A stretch of DNA of 64,000 bases from Holacanthus passer (GCA_025331565.1 JAFREQ010000091.1:2094501-2158500); one strand, 5' to 3'. Counted from the first letter of the stretch, positions 1 to 13,246 are shown. Program-made: numbers and translations. Notes: generated by a model not told the origin, from the letters alone.

Positions 1-1080
1 CAGCTGTTTTCAGTGAGGCATTGCCGATAAACACACCACACGCTACCTGCTCGCAGCTCAGGCACTTAGCAACTAGCTGATAATCATAGTGCAGCATTTA
101 GCAGCTGAAGAGACAAAGTTTCCATTAGGAGTTGGTAGAGACCAAAGCAAGATAACAGGAGAGTGATTTTTCTTGGGCGTATGCATTCAGGCGTCCAGGA
201 AGTGGATTCCAAATAACAATGCATTTTGCTCTGTGCCTGTTGTGTAAATAGGCTGCTGTTTGCTAACATGTCAGCCATATCAACTTTATACATTTATATT
301 ATGTCAATGCCGTGGTTTCAGCTTGGTCTACACACCAATTAATGTAGGACTATCAAAAAAAAAAAAAAAAGTCAATATCTTGTTTACATGCACTAGAGGA
401 TTCTGGTTTACATGCAATTCAGCAATTAAATTTCATTTCATTTTTATTTAGTACCGCTCATTATATAGTATTGTAGTTATAGTATACTACTATATTCAAA
501 TATTCATTTGTGCAGCTTAGTGGTAAGTTTTTTTTTTTTGATTTCCTTATTAAAAACATAAAATATAGACAAATGTAACCCGTATGTATTCATGCATTTA
601 CAGCTTTCTATTAAAAGGATCCATGCAGACTTCTAAGCCGATTAAAGCAAAAGAAAGTAGATAGCAAGTGATAGACGTAGATTAAAAAAAAAAAAGCAGA
701 AAGAGAAAAAGTATGTAAGTTGTGACAAAGGTCAAACTCGGTACAGTGTACTTAACCTATGGCACACTCTCTCACCCACTGAGCCACAGGGGAGACCCCA
801 TCATTGTCAAGAGCTGCTTCAAAGAGAGCAGTGAGCAGGCCACAGAGGCTGCCCCTGGGCAAGCCCTGGCATAAAAATCAAACGCACCCCAGCAGTGTGA
901 GTAATCTTGCTGCTAATGTCTAATATCTAATGGCCTTAATCAAAAGCCCCCGCGACGATCCTCTCAGAACTGTGTTGATAAATCACAGCGTTAATGAAAA
1001 ATGGGCCGTATCACAGCACAGTGCTGGTAGGCTGCGGCACAGCCCCATTTGTTAAAGCAGCTTCCTGCGGTTTTGGTGTC
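1..1080. other. Non-genic AT-rich stretch with a possible conserved block
   Basis: No gene or exon is visible. The sequence is AT-rich with A-runs near 355-370 and 684-694. The segment about 890-1065 stands out from its surroundings: it is low in simple repeats, has balanced composition and contains several TAAT-type cores (TCTAATGGCCTTAATC, AGCGTTAATGA). That texture is typical of a conserved non-coding element, but conservation cannot be judged from one sequence. Confidence 0.4.
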
Positions 1081-1100
1081 GGTTTAGTTTCCTCTCCACC

Positions 1101-1117
1101 TCTCTCTCTCTCTCTCT
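1101..1117. repeat. (TC)n microsatellite
   Basis: About eight uninterrupted TC units. They open a pyrimidine-rich stretch running to about 1480, which yields low-complexity open frames rich in Ser, Leu and Pro that I do not regard as coding. Confidence 0.9.
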
Positions 1118-1623
1118 TTTCAATTTCCCTCTCAGTCTCTCATTTGTACGAGTGTCCCTGTCTCGTTTGATTTAACCTCTCTTTGTCATCTGTTTTAACT
1201 TGTCGTGATTTTGTTTTGGCCTCTCATTAATTCACCACCGTCCGAGGGTTTTCTTTCTTACTCCTCTCCACCTCTTCTTCCTCCTCTCCCTGCTCACCAC
1301 CCCTTCCCTTGCTTTCGTGTCCAACTTGCAGCATCCCTTCTTTAATCTCATCTCTCCTTCTCCCCTCTTCTCTTCCTCTCATTTGTTCACACTGTTCAGT
1401 TGTTTCAGCGTCTGCATCTCTCTGCCTCTCCTTGCCTCTTTGTCAAATTTGTTACCCAGAGGTGTCGTGTTGTGTTCAGTTCTGTGGTCTTGGTGGGTAG
1501 GCTGCATGGCGAACAGAGCTGCTGTGAGGAGGTAATTAACCGCTCCTCATTTAGACAACAGGGTCAATCAGCGAGATAGAATGACTACATATGGGCTGGA
1601 ATGCCAATTGCAGAGGCCTCAGG

Positions 1624-1712
1624 CACACACACATACACACACACATGTTTCACTATCCTCATGGGGACACTCCATTGACATAATGCATTCTCCAGCACCT
1701 TACTCAAACCTG
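1624..1712 (-). repeat. CA repeat with attached teleost GT-associated interspersed repeat
   Basis: An interrupted CA tract (about 1624-1645) is followed by sequence of the form TTTCACTATCCTCATGGGGA, then CATTGACATAATGCATTC and CCTTACTCAAACC. I recognise this as the reverse orientation of an interspersed sequence that often accompanies GT microsatellites in fish genomes. A diverged relative may lie at about 42331-42530. Assignment is by recognised motif only. Confidence 0.55.
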
Positions 1713-1740
1713 AATGATACGTAGATCTTTCTGAATATGA

Positions 1741-3650
1741 CACGAGAATATTTGCATTTGTAGATCACACTGTATGTGTTTGTTCATAAGGACCTCGGAA
1801 CAGCTAATACAACTACACAATAAAGCAAAAGCATGTACTATACTCATACTTTCTCTTTTGGGACCGATCTTCACTCATATACCCTAAAATCTAAAAGAGA
1901 GAGTTATGTGGAGTCTCTGATGAAAAGTTCGGATAGCAAGGAATTTGTTTTACTGCAGCACCACAGGCAGAAGCTGTCTCACAGTACACCTTTGTCCTAT
2001 GACTCACACTTAGCTAACTTCAAATCACTCAGCCATTCATAAAAATGCAACAAAAATAGGACACTGGAAAATGAACCAGGAGCAATAGGCTAGAATATCA
2101 ATTAAGTTTCAGATATAATCTCCAGTGATCACTAATGTAATAGTGTACCCACCTCTTCCCACTTCCACCAAATTAACTTACTGCTGCAAGAAGACAGTCG
2201 ACATTCTGGCTCGTCATCTTCTGTATGAGGACGGCTGCCAGTTCCGTTACACCAATATCATTTGGGTAAATAGGGTAAATCAGCAAGTTAACTGGTGGTA
2301 ATGGGTCAAGAGTATTGCTTGAATCTGTATTTAGCGCTTATGATTTACAGAATAATATTGAATGCATACCAGTTTTCAGCCTTCACGTTTTTATTTTATT
2401 TTATTTGCTTGATTTATTTATTTCCAGCCCCAGGTTTTATGAGCATACACGTGGTTATTTGGTGACACTCAGTGATGAACCTGAGCTATACAGGTTAGTC
2501 TTTCTTATAATATCTGTCTCCTCTAATCAGTCTTTTTTTCACCTGAGCTTGGAGCTACAAGGCTAGAGTTTCATGTTCATTAATGTACATTAGAACTGAT
2601 GCCACGTGCTGATCATCACTGACTTACCCTCCGAGGAATCCTTCTATAATCAAAAGCCGTCTAAAATGTGGACTTTGCTTGTGTGAATCATCCCGGCAGT
2701 CGCACCAACCACATCGTGCTCTGTGTCTGAACTGCATAACAAAGACAAAGTAACGCTGTCAAGTCTTTGCAGAGCAGAAAATACAAGGACCCCTGTGCCA
2801 ACAGCTAATGGCATCTTTCAGGCAAAGTGGGAGGGAAAAAGAAATAAGTGAATTTAGTCCAAGAAATAAAACATTGAGGGTTCCCACAGAATGTCTGCTC
2901 TGAAAAAAGTTTGAGTTAATGTTTGTCAAATCAGACACTAAAACAGGCAGCATATGGCTGTTACCCTCCGATCCCAGAGCAATCTTTAGATCGGACCTCC
3001 GCTGCTCTCAAGCTGATCGGCCACAGGGCCAAGTGCTGTTTCTCCAGCACGACTCCTGCAAATGAAATTCCTGATGTGCTGATTTGAGAGACACAGAAAG
3101 AGGGTCACAGATGTTATAAACCAGTCGATCTGAAGTCATTCTGCCCTGCCATAACACAAAGACCTTCAGACAATGTGGTTTATTCCACATCTGATGACCA
3201 CTTCAACCTTACATAGAATTGTCACCATGTTAGTTGAAACTGAATTTGTGGTTGCTAAAGGTCACAGATGAAAGTGGTTTTAGATTTCTCACCTTCTCCA
3301 ATAAAATCTATTTTATTCATGTATTTGTTGTGTAAGTTAACAGTTGCAGAGTTTAAAAGTCTTGAAATGACCTTATAGTGCAGCATTATTCTAAGTAAGG
3401 AAATGATGACTTAATCTTGTGTGACACAGGAGCTAAAAGAAACAACAGTTTATAACCCATTAACCAATAGAAGAGAAACTGCAGTAGCTCTGTGTCTTAA
3501 AGTAATTGGGGAGAAAAAGACAAAAAAAAGGCAACAGTCTTAGCTAATTGACGATGTGAACACGAGGTCCTACCAACTTCACTGTGAGTGGATAATGATT
3601 ACAATGGCAGTTCAAATCATGAGTGATTTCAATATATCTGATATACACAT
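1741..3650. other. Non-genic stretch, nothing recognised
   Basis: Unique-looking AT-rich sequence. Short open frames (for example 2315-2566 plus and 2759-2953 minus) have no recognisable protein features. No repeat family or RNA gene was recognised here. Confidence 0.5.
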
Positions 3651-3670
3651 CATCTCCTGCCACACTGTGT

Positions 3671-3725
3671 GATCCAACGATCTCTGGGTTATGAGGCCAG
3701 CGCGCTTCTGCTACACCACGCTGCT
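3671..3725 (-). pseudogene. Truncated initiator-tRNA-Met-like sequence
   Basis: Read on the minus strand from 3725, this matches the 5' two-thirds of initiator tRNA-Met: AGCAGCGTGGTGTAGCAGAA in place of AGCAGAGTGGCGCAGCGGAA, then a CAT anticodon in a CTCATAA loop and CCCAGAGATCGTTGGATC. Similarity stops at the start of the T loop, so the 3' part of the T arm and the 3' acceptor strand are missing. The first pair of the iMet-specific GGG:CCC anticodon stem is broken (CTGGC against CCCAG), and the A box has changes. It is therefore a dead tRNA copy or a tRNA-derived retroposed fragment. It lies 17 kb from the intact tRNA cluster and on the opposite strand. Confidence 0.65.
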
Positions 3726-4527
3726 TTCAGTTAGAGTTACATGGGACCCTTTCTAATGAAATCTGTCAGCCCCTTGGGAGTACACGCTAAATCAAAGTGC
3801 ACTTATAAAAAGAGAACTGTATATTTATTTCCCTTCCTCGGTAAATATAGGGGCAAGCAATTCTCCAAAGTGTAGATTTTTTTACCTGAAAGCTTAAATT
3901 GTCATAATAACTCAATTGCTTTCATTCATTGCATAACTGAGATGAATGATGTTTGCTCAAATGACTTCTCCGAGTTTCTTGTCTTAATCCCGAGTTTGTT
4001 GCAACAAAGCTGACAGTGGTGCGATTTTATCTAATGCCTCCATAGAGAATGGAGCCCATCTCAGCTTTCAAGGACTCACTTGCATGGACCAGTGGTATTT
4101 TCAAGATCATTGTGAATAGTGATGGCAACATGGAACATTACTGCCATCCAGTTCTAATGAGCATTGAGCAACACTAACAGCCATTTAACACCTTTCTTTG
4201 CTTTGACAAAAAGTATTTCTAAACCATGAATACTCAACATTCACCGTTGGCCATCAGTGATAGTTCAGTGCTCCAGTTCATTATCACCAAGACATGTAGC
4301 CAGTCAACCCACCCAGATATGTATGAAAGCACCTAAAGCCACACTTTTCCTTTTGGTATGAGAAACGTCTGACAGCAATGGGATCGAAACCACACCTCTT
4401 CAGAGACTGGACCGTTAATCAACTGCTGTGATGATCCTGTCAAATATTTACCTGTAAAAAATGCAGTGCATGTGAGGAGAAAGAACAGGCAGCCTGAAGT
4501 GCACTAAATGCAAGAAAGATGACCAAT

Positions 4528-4594
4528 GCATGCTGGGATAGGCTCCATCTGTCTGCACCCTTGAATATGAGTGGTTTCAAAAATGGAGGGATAG
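4528..4594 (+). repeat. Interspersed repeat tail (GCTGGGATAGGCTCCA type)
   Basis: The run GCATGCTGGGATAGGCTCCA is followed by a CACCCTTGAATA element and then TGGTTTCAAAAATGGAGGGA. This is a decayed copy of the 3' tail of a very common teleost repeat that normally ends in an ATGGATGGA-like tract. Only the tail is recognisable. Confidence 0.6.
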
Positions 4595-4600
4595 AAGTTT

Positions 4601-6430
4601 CTTCTAAGAAAAAGTTTTAGGTAAGTTCTGCAGTTGCATTTAAAGCTACTCTATATTTACACTAAAGAGAGATGGACATAAGAGACAGTAGGATGTTTGA
4701 GCTCTGTGGCCTTAAATTTGGAGTCTGACTTGTGAGGTAGATTTTCCTCTACAGTTGTTGGAAGAGGAATAATAACTTTTCCACTCCTTCTAAAGCTCAG
4801 CTGGCACTGCTCTGCTAAACTCCATATAGGCTGCGAGAAGCTGCAAAGGGCAATCCAGGGAGGAGATTAGTCATTGTCAGAGATTTGTGATTTAAAACGC
4901 TGAAGTGGAATATTTCCTTGAATATAAAGCAGTGGCCATCGTACTCAAAACAATACCATTAATATTGGTTCCAAAGGTGAATGGTCATAATGCACTTTCA
5001 TGGGCTTTTCTACCACACTGTGGGAAGTGGAGCATATGGAGAAAACACTGCAGGCATTTGTTTATTTCAAAGCTGCTGCCTGAAAAGGTTATCCCTGTAA
5101 AACTGCTAATGCAGAACCACATAAAAGAGTTTAACATTGTTGCTGAATTACTGGATTTATGTTTGTCTGACGTTCTCTTTCTGTCAAACCATCTTTAAGC
5201 AGTGGAAAATGTCAGATTCATTTTTATAACAATTTGCATTATTGCTTTCAGTCTTTTCAAACAGTAGAAGAACTAATGGGAAAGTTCGCCCAAAACATCC
5301 CAATAAAATGGAGTTATCCCAGTCTGAATGAGCCAATGAGCTACTTGATTGATAGGGCTTACCCACATCTACTGCACCTCAGTTCCATTTTGTATGAACA
5401 TATGTATATGTATAAGGTTGCAAGAGACATGCTGTCAAAAGAGAATTTAAAGTTGTGTGCAATCCTGATCAACTATAGAATAGAAGATATAATCAAGGAC
5501 TTTCATGTTCTGTTGGCTTATTTTACTGTTGTCTTCTTTCAGATCTGCTAACATCTACATTCCATGTGGCCCCTTTATGCTGACGCTAGTATCTGCCAAG
5601 ACTGTGGAATAATTATGTAAATGGCACGGAAGTCTGTTTGCTTTGGAAATTAAAGCAAGAAACAATACATTCTTCTTTTACCCTCAGGGCTTTTGCAGTA
5701 ACAGCCTGACTTGGTCTGGCATGACCAGTAGCTTATGGTGGCTAATATTATCAAATCTTATTGGACAGTCATTAGTGCGTGAGTTTGTTTATTTTAGGAC
5801 TCTTGTGTGTGATAGACAAGCTGGTATATTTTCTTTAGTTTTTGCCTTTTGGAACTTGTCAAATATGCAACTGTTGTGTTGTTCTAGATTATGAAATTAT
5901 TAGTATTAAGCAGTTGTCTAATTTCCACTGAACCTTTTCCTCTCTCACCTCCAGAAGCCAATATTAATATCTGGGGTTAAGACATGCACAAATAAACAGG
6001 TAACTACTGGCTATGTTGTAATTGTCTGTAACAACGCCATCACTCTATTTGTTGTTTATATTCAATTCAGACAAAAAAAATCCTTGTTGAAAGTAATAAA
6101 ATAAGTCATTGTTTTGCATAAATAATGAGTCATTGCTCCCTCTGAAAACACTCGCTCCCTCATTATTATTTTACAAAAATCCTCATAAAATCAGTGGGCC
6201 CTCGTTTAAAGAAAAGCATAATTACATTCACTTTACCTGCATCATGGTTTGCTGTGATTTTTTTTCTTTTTTTTTTTACATTTATTGACTTTATGTTCAT
6301 TTTAGAAGATTATTGTCACAGCAGTGAATTATAATGTTGGCAAAGAGTAAAGATCCTGTCCAGTTGGCGATCACAAAAAAGACAATGATATATGTCTGTA
6401 GCTGCTGGGGCAAGCATTGATTAACTCCCT
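4601..6430. other. Non-genic stretch, nothing firmly recognised
   Basis: AT-rich sequence without recognisable repeats. The best open frame, 105 codons at 5234-5551 plus, resembles no family I know and has no codon-quality signal that I can argue from. The segment 4890-5110 is compositionally even and might be conserved non-coding, but this is only an impression. Confidence 0.4.
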
Positions 6431-6433
6431 ATA

Positions 6434-6545
6434 ACACGGGTGGGCAACTTGATTTTTTCTTTTTCCCAGCGGATCATACTGACTTAGATAAAGTAAGCTA
6501 AGGGCCACACATTGGACAACTGAACTGAAACACGAAACACATAGT
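6434..6545 (+). mobile_element. Possible end of a hAT-like DNA transposon remnant
   Basis: The sequence ACACGGGTGGGCAACTTGAT, followed by GCGGATCATACTGA and AGGGCCACACATTGGACAAC, resembles the terminal region of hAT-type elements seen in vertebrates (a GGGTGGGCAAC start and a 'gggcc(a/g)cac' stretch). I cannot find a matching inverted end or a transposase. The downstream 1 kb is AT-rich and unassigned. Confidence 0.35.
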
Positions 6546-7559
6546 GCTAAACTATGTTAAACCACCAATTTGGTGGACATGACAGATTGCTTTCCAATAG
6601 GCTGTTTGCCATCCCAGAAGACCTGGGTGTGCTTCAAAAAACAGGAACTTTCTATAGGAAAATGTTGACTTTTAAATTCACTTAAATGCAGTGCCTTTTA
6701 AAAAAAAACAAAAAACATCTTGCCAATCATCTGACGTGTAGCACAGATCACTGATGAAACACATGAAACAACACGTCATAAATATGAACTCAAGGCAGAC
6801 TGTTTTACAATCATCAAAATCCAATATTTATGATTAAACTGCATACTTGCATCAGTGAATGAAGAACATATGAATATTTACAAGCACTAATTATGAACAA
6901 ATACATGATCATACTTATGAAAATATGCATTCATTAATTTTACTCAGATCACTTTTTGTGTGAACTCAAACTTTAATACCACTACAGCACAGGCCTGCAT
7001 CACTGAATAAAGAAAAGATTGAACTAATAATTACTAATCGTTAACACATTCTTTTGTTTTCTGTTCTCTTTTACTCGTGTAACTGGGTCTAACCTATGAG
7101 AATGAATTATAACTGTGAGCTTATGACTATAAATATACATGAGTGTGTCTATTTATGAATGACAACATGAAAAGCATTGTCTACACATGAAGTTCAGACT
7201 AATTGAGATGGTCGCTTCTTTTTGCAAGACCATCAAAGTCTGGTGTCATGTCTGATTAATTTAGAAGAGCATTTCAGGGCCTTTTCTTCTTTTTCCGCAG
7301 TGACAAATGTGTGACATAGTGAACATGCTTGGTGGAACAATGTCTCTTGATGTTGTATTGCTTGAACACTGCGATATTCTCTTGGCATATCAAACACACT
7401 GCCTTTGAAGCGACACTTGTGACGAAATATTTTGATGTCTAATCTTTGTTAAAAAATCGACTTTGAAAGTCAACTTTTGTCTTTTTTCAAGCATTCATCC
7501 TCATCTCAACCACTAACATTACTAACTTGTCACTTGATAAACAAGAGTAAACATGAGGC

Positions 7560-9420
7560 CTTTAGTCTAATCTAAATGAAGTCAGTGCTGTCTGTTGGTA
7601 TGGAGTTAAATAACAGTACAGACTTTTAGCCAATTGCCTCAAGAACCATTAACATAAAGCTGCATTTTAAGGTGTTTGGTGATCTTTTTATTGTCTGTAG
7701 GCTGGATTGAGATAGTCTGTGTTATATTGCTTATGTACACTCTATAATCTCACAGGCCTGTCAGCAACATCACAGCATGCTTCTGTTACCAGAAATAATT
7801 TGTAAAAATGTAAAAAAAAGTCACCAGCCACTAAGCAAAAGCACTGAGCAAGACAGCGTCACGAACATGGCAGCCACAGAAAACTGCACCGACCAGACTG
7901 TAAATCAATGGCTCTGACTCACAAAAAAGTCATTTATTACCATCTGTAGACTCTGGCATTGGTCTCCCTTCTCTTTTCTCTGGCCTAAACCAGAATTATT
8001 TCTCTGGACCACTTTGTTGTCTTGCCCAAAAAAGGAGACTCTCCCTCTTCTTTCTCTCTCCCACTTTCTCTCTGTAGTTCTGTCCAATGATTTTTTTTTC
8101 TATGTAGACAATCGTGCATTAACAAGTGCCAGCACCAAAAATACATCTAAGCCAGATTTGCAGTGCATCATTAACCTCAAATAAACACCCATATGGTATA
8201 ATTATGGCAACATTCGAGAGCTAAAATTAAACATTGGATGCTTTAATATATTTCTAGACATCTCGTGTATCAACAGCTAAATACTAAGAAAGACAGTTTT
8301 TGGTTTTTTAAACATATTTACATTTCCTACAAAGCAGATCTATTACATCTCAGTGCAATCACAATAAAGACTGTACCCAAGTTTAACTAGACACAAAAAA
8401 GCCGCTCCACTGAAAATCAGTTTTTAATCTTGTTAACATGTGCATTGAATGTTTTTTATATGCCACAAGACAGGAGTGAATCCATCTGATCCATCGACTT
8501 TAGGTGACCTGTACGATTTACTCTTCTTCTTCAGAATCGGTGTCCAGTTTGAAAATGTATGGCTGCTTTACTCCTATATGATCACTTGCCATTGAGTAAG
8601 GTACTGTAGCTATTAAAATAGAAAACAAGCAGGGGTTTGTGTGTTTGATGAGAAGGTAGGAGTGGAGGAGTGGGTGGAGACAGAGGCAAGGACTGTTTGC
8701 ATATTCACAGATCTGCACAAACTAAATGAAGGCGAAGGTGTAGAGTTACATCTAAGCCATTTTAAGGCATGAAAGGTTTTTTTCATGGAAAAACAATTCT
8801 AAATATGTAATTTTGATGAACAGAGATGAGTTTAGGGGTTTAATCAATGGCAAGAGAGGAACTTTAAGGGATACGTTCAGATCGTTCCAGTCTATCGTAA
8901 CTACTTGTCTAAACTAAGTTGCCGTATACACTGAATGACTTATTGTTGTATTTGTAACTGTAGCAGTTGGCAGACTTGTTTCTCCTGATATTAGCTTCAG
9001 CTGAACTGAACATTGAATGGACATTAACACACTGGACACACATGAAGATGAGCAAATGTGTTCACATGGACCACCTCGCTATATGAGATGTCAACGTGTG
9101 ACTAAGACGAAGACATCTTCCGTGGCTGTGATGATCAATCTGAATCACTTTCAGAACCAGAAAACAAATGAAAGATCTGGCCAACTTCTCATTCGAAACT
9201 TTGAAAACTCACTGTGTATAACAATAGATCAACCCCACTCTCCAACACACACATGCAAGTGCACTTACGCACATTGTTCTCCCCTTAAATAACTCTCTTC
9301 TATTATCGTCTGCTCTGTTTTTCTCTTAACTTTTAAAACCCCTCATTAACTTGAGATGGTCTCCTAAATCCTCCATGATAGAAAGGAATATATTCTCTGC
9401 TTTCAACTTATCCTCAGGGA
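7560..9420. other. Non-genic stretch, nothing recognised
   Basis: AT-rich unique-looking sequence. Open frames at 8518-8718 minus and 9017-9292 plus are short and unrecognised. A CT-rich patch at 7965-8075 gives a low-complexity frame. Confidence 0.5.
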
Positions 9421-9550
9421 TGAGATAGAGAGAATGGTCGGACAGATGGATGGATGGATCGGGTGAATTAGTAGAGGCCACAAAGTTTTATTTCTCTCTT
9501 GTGGACAACAGAGTGAGTGAATGGATTGATGGATGAATAGACGAGGGGAG
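9421..9550 (+). repeat. Short GGAT/GAAT-rich degenerate repeats
   Basis: Two small patches (about 9446-9460 and 9511-9537) contain repeated GGAT and GAAT words such as GATGGATGGATGG and GGATTGATGGATGAAT. They are too short and irregular to assign to an element. Confidence 0.5.
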
Positions 9551-12030
9551 ATACGGAATGAAGTCGGAGTCCTCTGAATCAGTGATTGGATAAGAGGTGG
9601 ATGATAGACAGTACCATAAAGGAGGAGTAAGAGGGTTGTTCATGATGTTAACTTTCATCTTTATTTCTGTATTATGCTGTACAATTTTGACATGATAATG
9701 AAAGTCTGCTATCAATATTAGATGCAGTGTGATGAAGTGTGTGTGAAATTAGTAGTGAAGCAATTTTGTGCAGTATTAAAAAGAAACTATGTAACTTGTT
9801 GGAAAGGTACATTCATGGGTACGATGGGAACTTTCTGTATGGGCTGGGTAAAAGTGCCATCATATCTATGTCCTCCAATCAACAAAATGTAAACAGAAGT
9901 TCTGGGGGAGAAGTAAAGACACGCTCCATTGCAGTGGGTGGAAGCAGTGAATCACTTTGTTCTTTTGCAGCCACCAAAAGCACCAATAAGGAAAGAGACC
10001 AGATCAGCAGAGGGTCAGCAGGGCAAAAAATTAAAAATGACAAAAGTCAGAGTAAGACAAGAAAAAGAAGCAGTTGATGCAACAATAAGATGGTGGAAAG
10101 AAATGAATGAGCAGCTTGCTTTCTGAACAGACTCGGGGATGACATCTGCCTTCCTCAGCTGGTAATGTAACTTCTATAGCCTTCTGCTATGTGTGACTAT
10201 GTTGAAGTGGCAGTTTGGTGTTTGGATTGTACTTTTAACAAATCTAGATCTTTAAGACAGACTGTCTGTTATTTGCAGCTTATCAAATCGGAATTGTGCA
10301 TCGAGACTTCACCAAACTATCTGCATGGGCGGCTGTGGTAGTGATGTAGGCAGCAGTAACTACATACGCTGGTGATGCAGCTTTCCAATGCAGAGGCATG
10401 ATCATCTCACATTTCAAAGCAATCGCATTGTGAAGTCGTGGTGCAGAACACCCATAATGCACCACACACGCTCTGCCATTAGCAGCATGGACTCTGATTC
10501 CTCTGTTCTGATGAACTTCCATCGCTCTGGGTTTGATGTCGTTGACGTGTGTCACATCATGAGTGATGCCAAATACACTCTGAAATCTGATTTAAGCAGC
10601 CAGAGTACTGTATCAGACTGTATCTGTAGAAATCTGATTGGAATCACACATCAAACTACGTCCAAATGTGGCTTCATTCTGATTTGACAAAAATCACATT
10701 CCATGTTGTTTTTCGCTCTCCAGACTTTCTAAAATCAATCTGGATACAGTCGAGATATGCCAAAGCATGGATTTGGGCTGGCAGTCTGAAGGCTTAAAGT
10801 CACTTGATAGCTCACCAATTTGTAACTTAGCTCTTTATCAACAGAGCCAAGTTACATACTAGCAGCCATCGGACTGTGTTTTCTCCGGTGCATGAAGATA
10901 ATGTGGATCGATCAAGGTGATGAGATCAGCCATATGTCGACAGGGGACGTCACAACAGTGAAACAAAAAGTGTTTTCATCTCATTGAAGACATGTTTCCT
11001 TTTCTTCTCTGACCCAGTCTTGTTTCAAAGTCTGTTGCACCTTTAACAGTGTTTCCCTCCTGTTAGAATAGTGTGATATCCTCAGATCCTTAATTAAATG
11101 TTCCAAATGTACTGTAATTATAGCAGCAGAGCAGCAGAGGTTGCTGCCACAAGTGGCCACTGTTGCTCTTGCCTTTGCTCAGATAAAGTTTCCGTCCTGC
11201 TTTGAAGGTGAAACTCACCTGTGCTCTTAAGCACAGCCTCAGAAACAGTTCACAGCAGTAGATTTTGTTCATTCCACCCATACTCAGTAATAAAGGCACA
11301 TCACCATGCAGAAAGCAACATCACACTTTCACTCAGCCACACACATCACACATCTGGGAGGTTTACCAGTCAGACGGTGTAGGAGGAACAAACAGTCGAT
11401 ACCACATACTTTTGGATGAGCAGGCATCATATCGAACAGATCCATGAATGAACATCCAACCTTCACCAGCTCCGCACACACAAGCACAACCCGTGTTTTT
11501 GCTTTGGGCGGTCGACCGCTCTGGGAGATGCAATGAGAGAAATGGGCAACAAAAACAAGAACATCATATCTGAGAGCTCTCGCAAAAATCACTCACTGTG
11601 TTAATGATTAGGACAAGTTTTGAAGAAATTGGCCCACCAGTCAATTTTACTGGTGGAGGAAAATTTGACCATGAGATCCAGTGTTATAGAACATCAATCA
11701 GTGATGTTCAGTGCACTTCGGTAATGATTTTGTGATGAATTGGAGCAATTTACCTTTTTGTTGCACCCACTTCTCCCTCAACATTACTTTCTTAGCTCGA
11801 CCAAACATATCCTGCAGCTGAAGTCTACTCTGCTGAGACTCCTTTTGGGAGAGATGTTAGTATCTTTTTCTCTTCTATAATGGATTTCTCCTTGTATTGT
11901 CCATAGAAACTCGAACCACTCCTGTATTGCTAATCACTTATAGATATACTTTTTACAATTATATACAGCAAGACAAAAAGCTGCATATCTTCATTGGAGA
12001 CGCTGGAACAGGTGAATATCTGCTGTTTTT
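9551..12030. other. Non-genic stretch, nothing recognised
   Basis: No tRNA, transposon or exon was recognised. Overlapping open frames at 9739-10126, 10283-10687 and 11329-11592 lack recognisable domains and run on both strands over the same bases, as chance frames do. Confidence 0.45.
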
Positions 12031-12035
12031 ACTAT

Positions 12036-12114
12036 AATAATTGATTAATCAATCATCATAACTGTTGCTGATTGATTGACTAATTGTTTCATCGATTAAT
12101 TGTTTCAGCTTTAC
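12036..12114 (+). repeat. ATTGATTAATCAAT-type degenerate repeat
   Basis: The block is built of ATTGATTAATC, GATTGATTGACTAATTG and ATCGATTAATTGTTTCAGC, including a 14-bp perfect palindrome at 12040-12053. Similar TAATCGATTAATCG...GTTGCAGCTC tails occur commonly in teleost DNA and probably mark an old interspersed repeat. The family is not named here. Confidence 0.5.
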
Positions 12115-12311
12115 TCCAAACACTGACGGTTTCTCCACAACATCACATGAGTGTGTGCCCGAGGCAATTCTAGGATCAGACCTTAATGGTCGTCAGCCTC
12201 CATACAATTCTATTGTAAATGTTTTTTTTCTTCTTGGCTGAACATTTATTGTTTTGTCACTGGAACAGTCTTGACTTCACTGTCTGTCCACTTTCTCACC
12301 TGCTTCTTCCT

Positions 12312-12312
<1 letters not shown>

Positions 12313-12348
<36 letters not shown>
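12313..12348. repeat. (CT)n microsatellite
   Basis: About 18 uninterrupted CT units inside a pyrimidine-rich stretch. Confidence 0.95.
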
Positions 12349-12351
<3 letters not shown>

Positions 12352-13230
12352 CTCTTTCATTCCATCCTCCTCTATCTCTTCGCACTGACAATCATTCACA
12401 ATCACAATCATCAATTGACTTGACATTATAACTATGCAGTCTACCTGTCCACTGTCTCACCTGGTTATTGCTCTCTCTCTTTGTGCCGACTCCATCCTGC
12501 TGAATAGAGTATCTATAATTCAATAAGAGAATCATATCAATTTATAACAACATTGTACTGTGTTGCTGTGGGCAATGCAGTCAGGTAAGATCACTTTGAC
12601 CTCACTCTCTCACCTGAATCTTGCTGCTTATGCTGAGAAAAAAAAAGTCCTTTAAATATACCAAAAGGCCCACATTTACACCTGATCTTCCCAATATCAA
12701 TCTTGTGGAACAGGAGTATTTCCTCTCTGACAGCCAGGATGGATCTCGGCCTGTCCTCCTGTGCTTGTCGGGGGTTACAGCTGTATCAGCAGGAGAGCTG
12801 CTGCTGCTCTGACCAGGATGACCATTTAATACTGAAAGTCACCTGGGTCTTTGACAGTTTGACACAAAACTGGAATTTGCTACTGCTGCACTAATTGGTA
12901 ATTGCCAGGTTTTCTTATAATTTCCCTATAATTCCCATTGTTTAAGGCCAAAGTGAGCTCCAGAACTAATATCAGTTAACTCCATGGCCATGTTTGTATA
13001 GGTACTAGACTTAAATGATGGCTTGCCACCACTTTAAGTATAATTAAAACACTAGAATTCATTGTGAAAGCTCAACATTACTGGTCAAAGTGTAATCAGT
13101 ATACAACAAGGAAGTTAAAGGGACATTACTGTTCTCACATGAAACTCCATTTCCATTTTTGAAAATGTAAATTCATCTGTGGTGATGTATTGCTACTTCT
13201 ACAGTAACATGGTGCTGGCTAAGCTCTTTC

Positions 13231-13246
13231 TTTTTTTTTTTTTTTT
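13231..13246. repeat. Poly-T run
   Basis: Sixteen T bases, possibly the A-tail of an old minus-strand retroposon. No retroposon body is recognisable next to it. Confidence 0.9.

Noticed and set aside
4378..4400. GGATCGAAACC, identical to part of the iMet B-box region
   Set aside because: No acceptor, D-arm or anticodon homology around it; a chance match.
5234..5551. A 105-codon plus-strand frame
   Set aside because: Composition looks protein-like, but it matches no family I know, lacks convincing splice or start context and is overlapped by a minus-strand frame.
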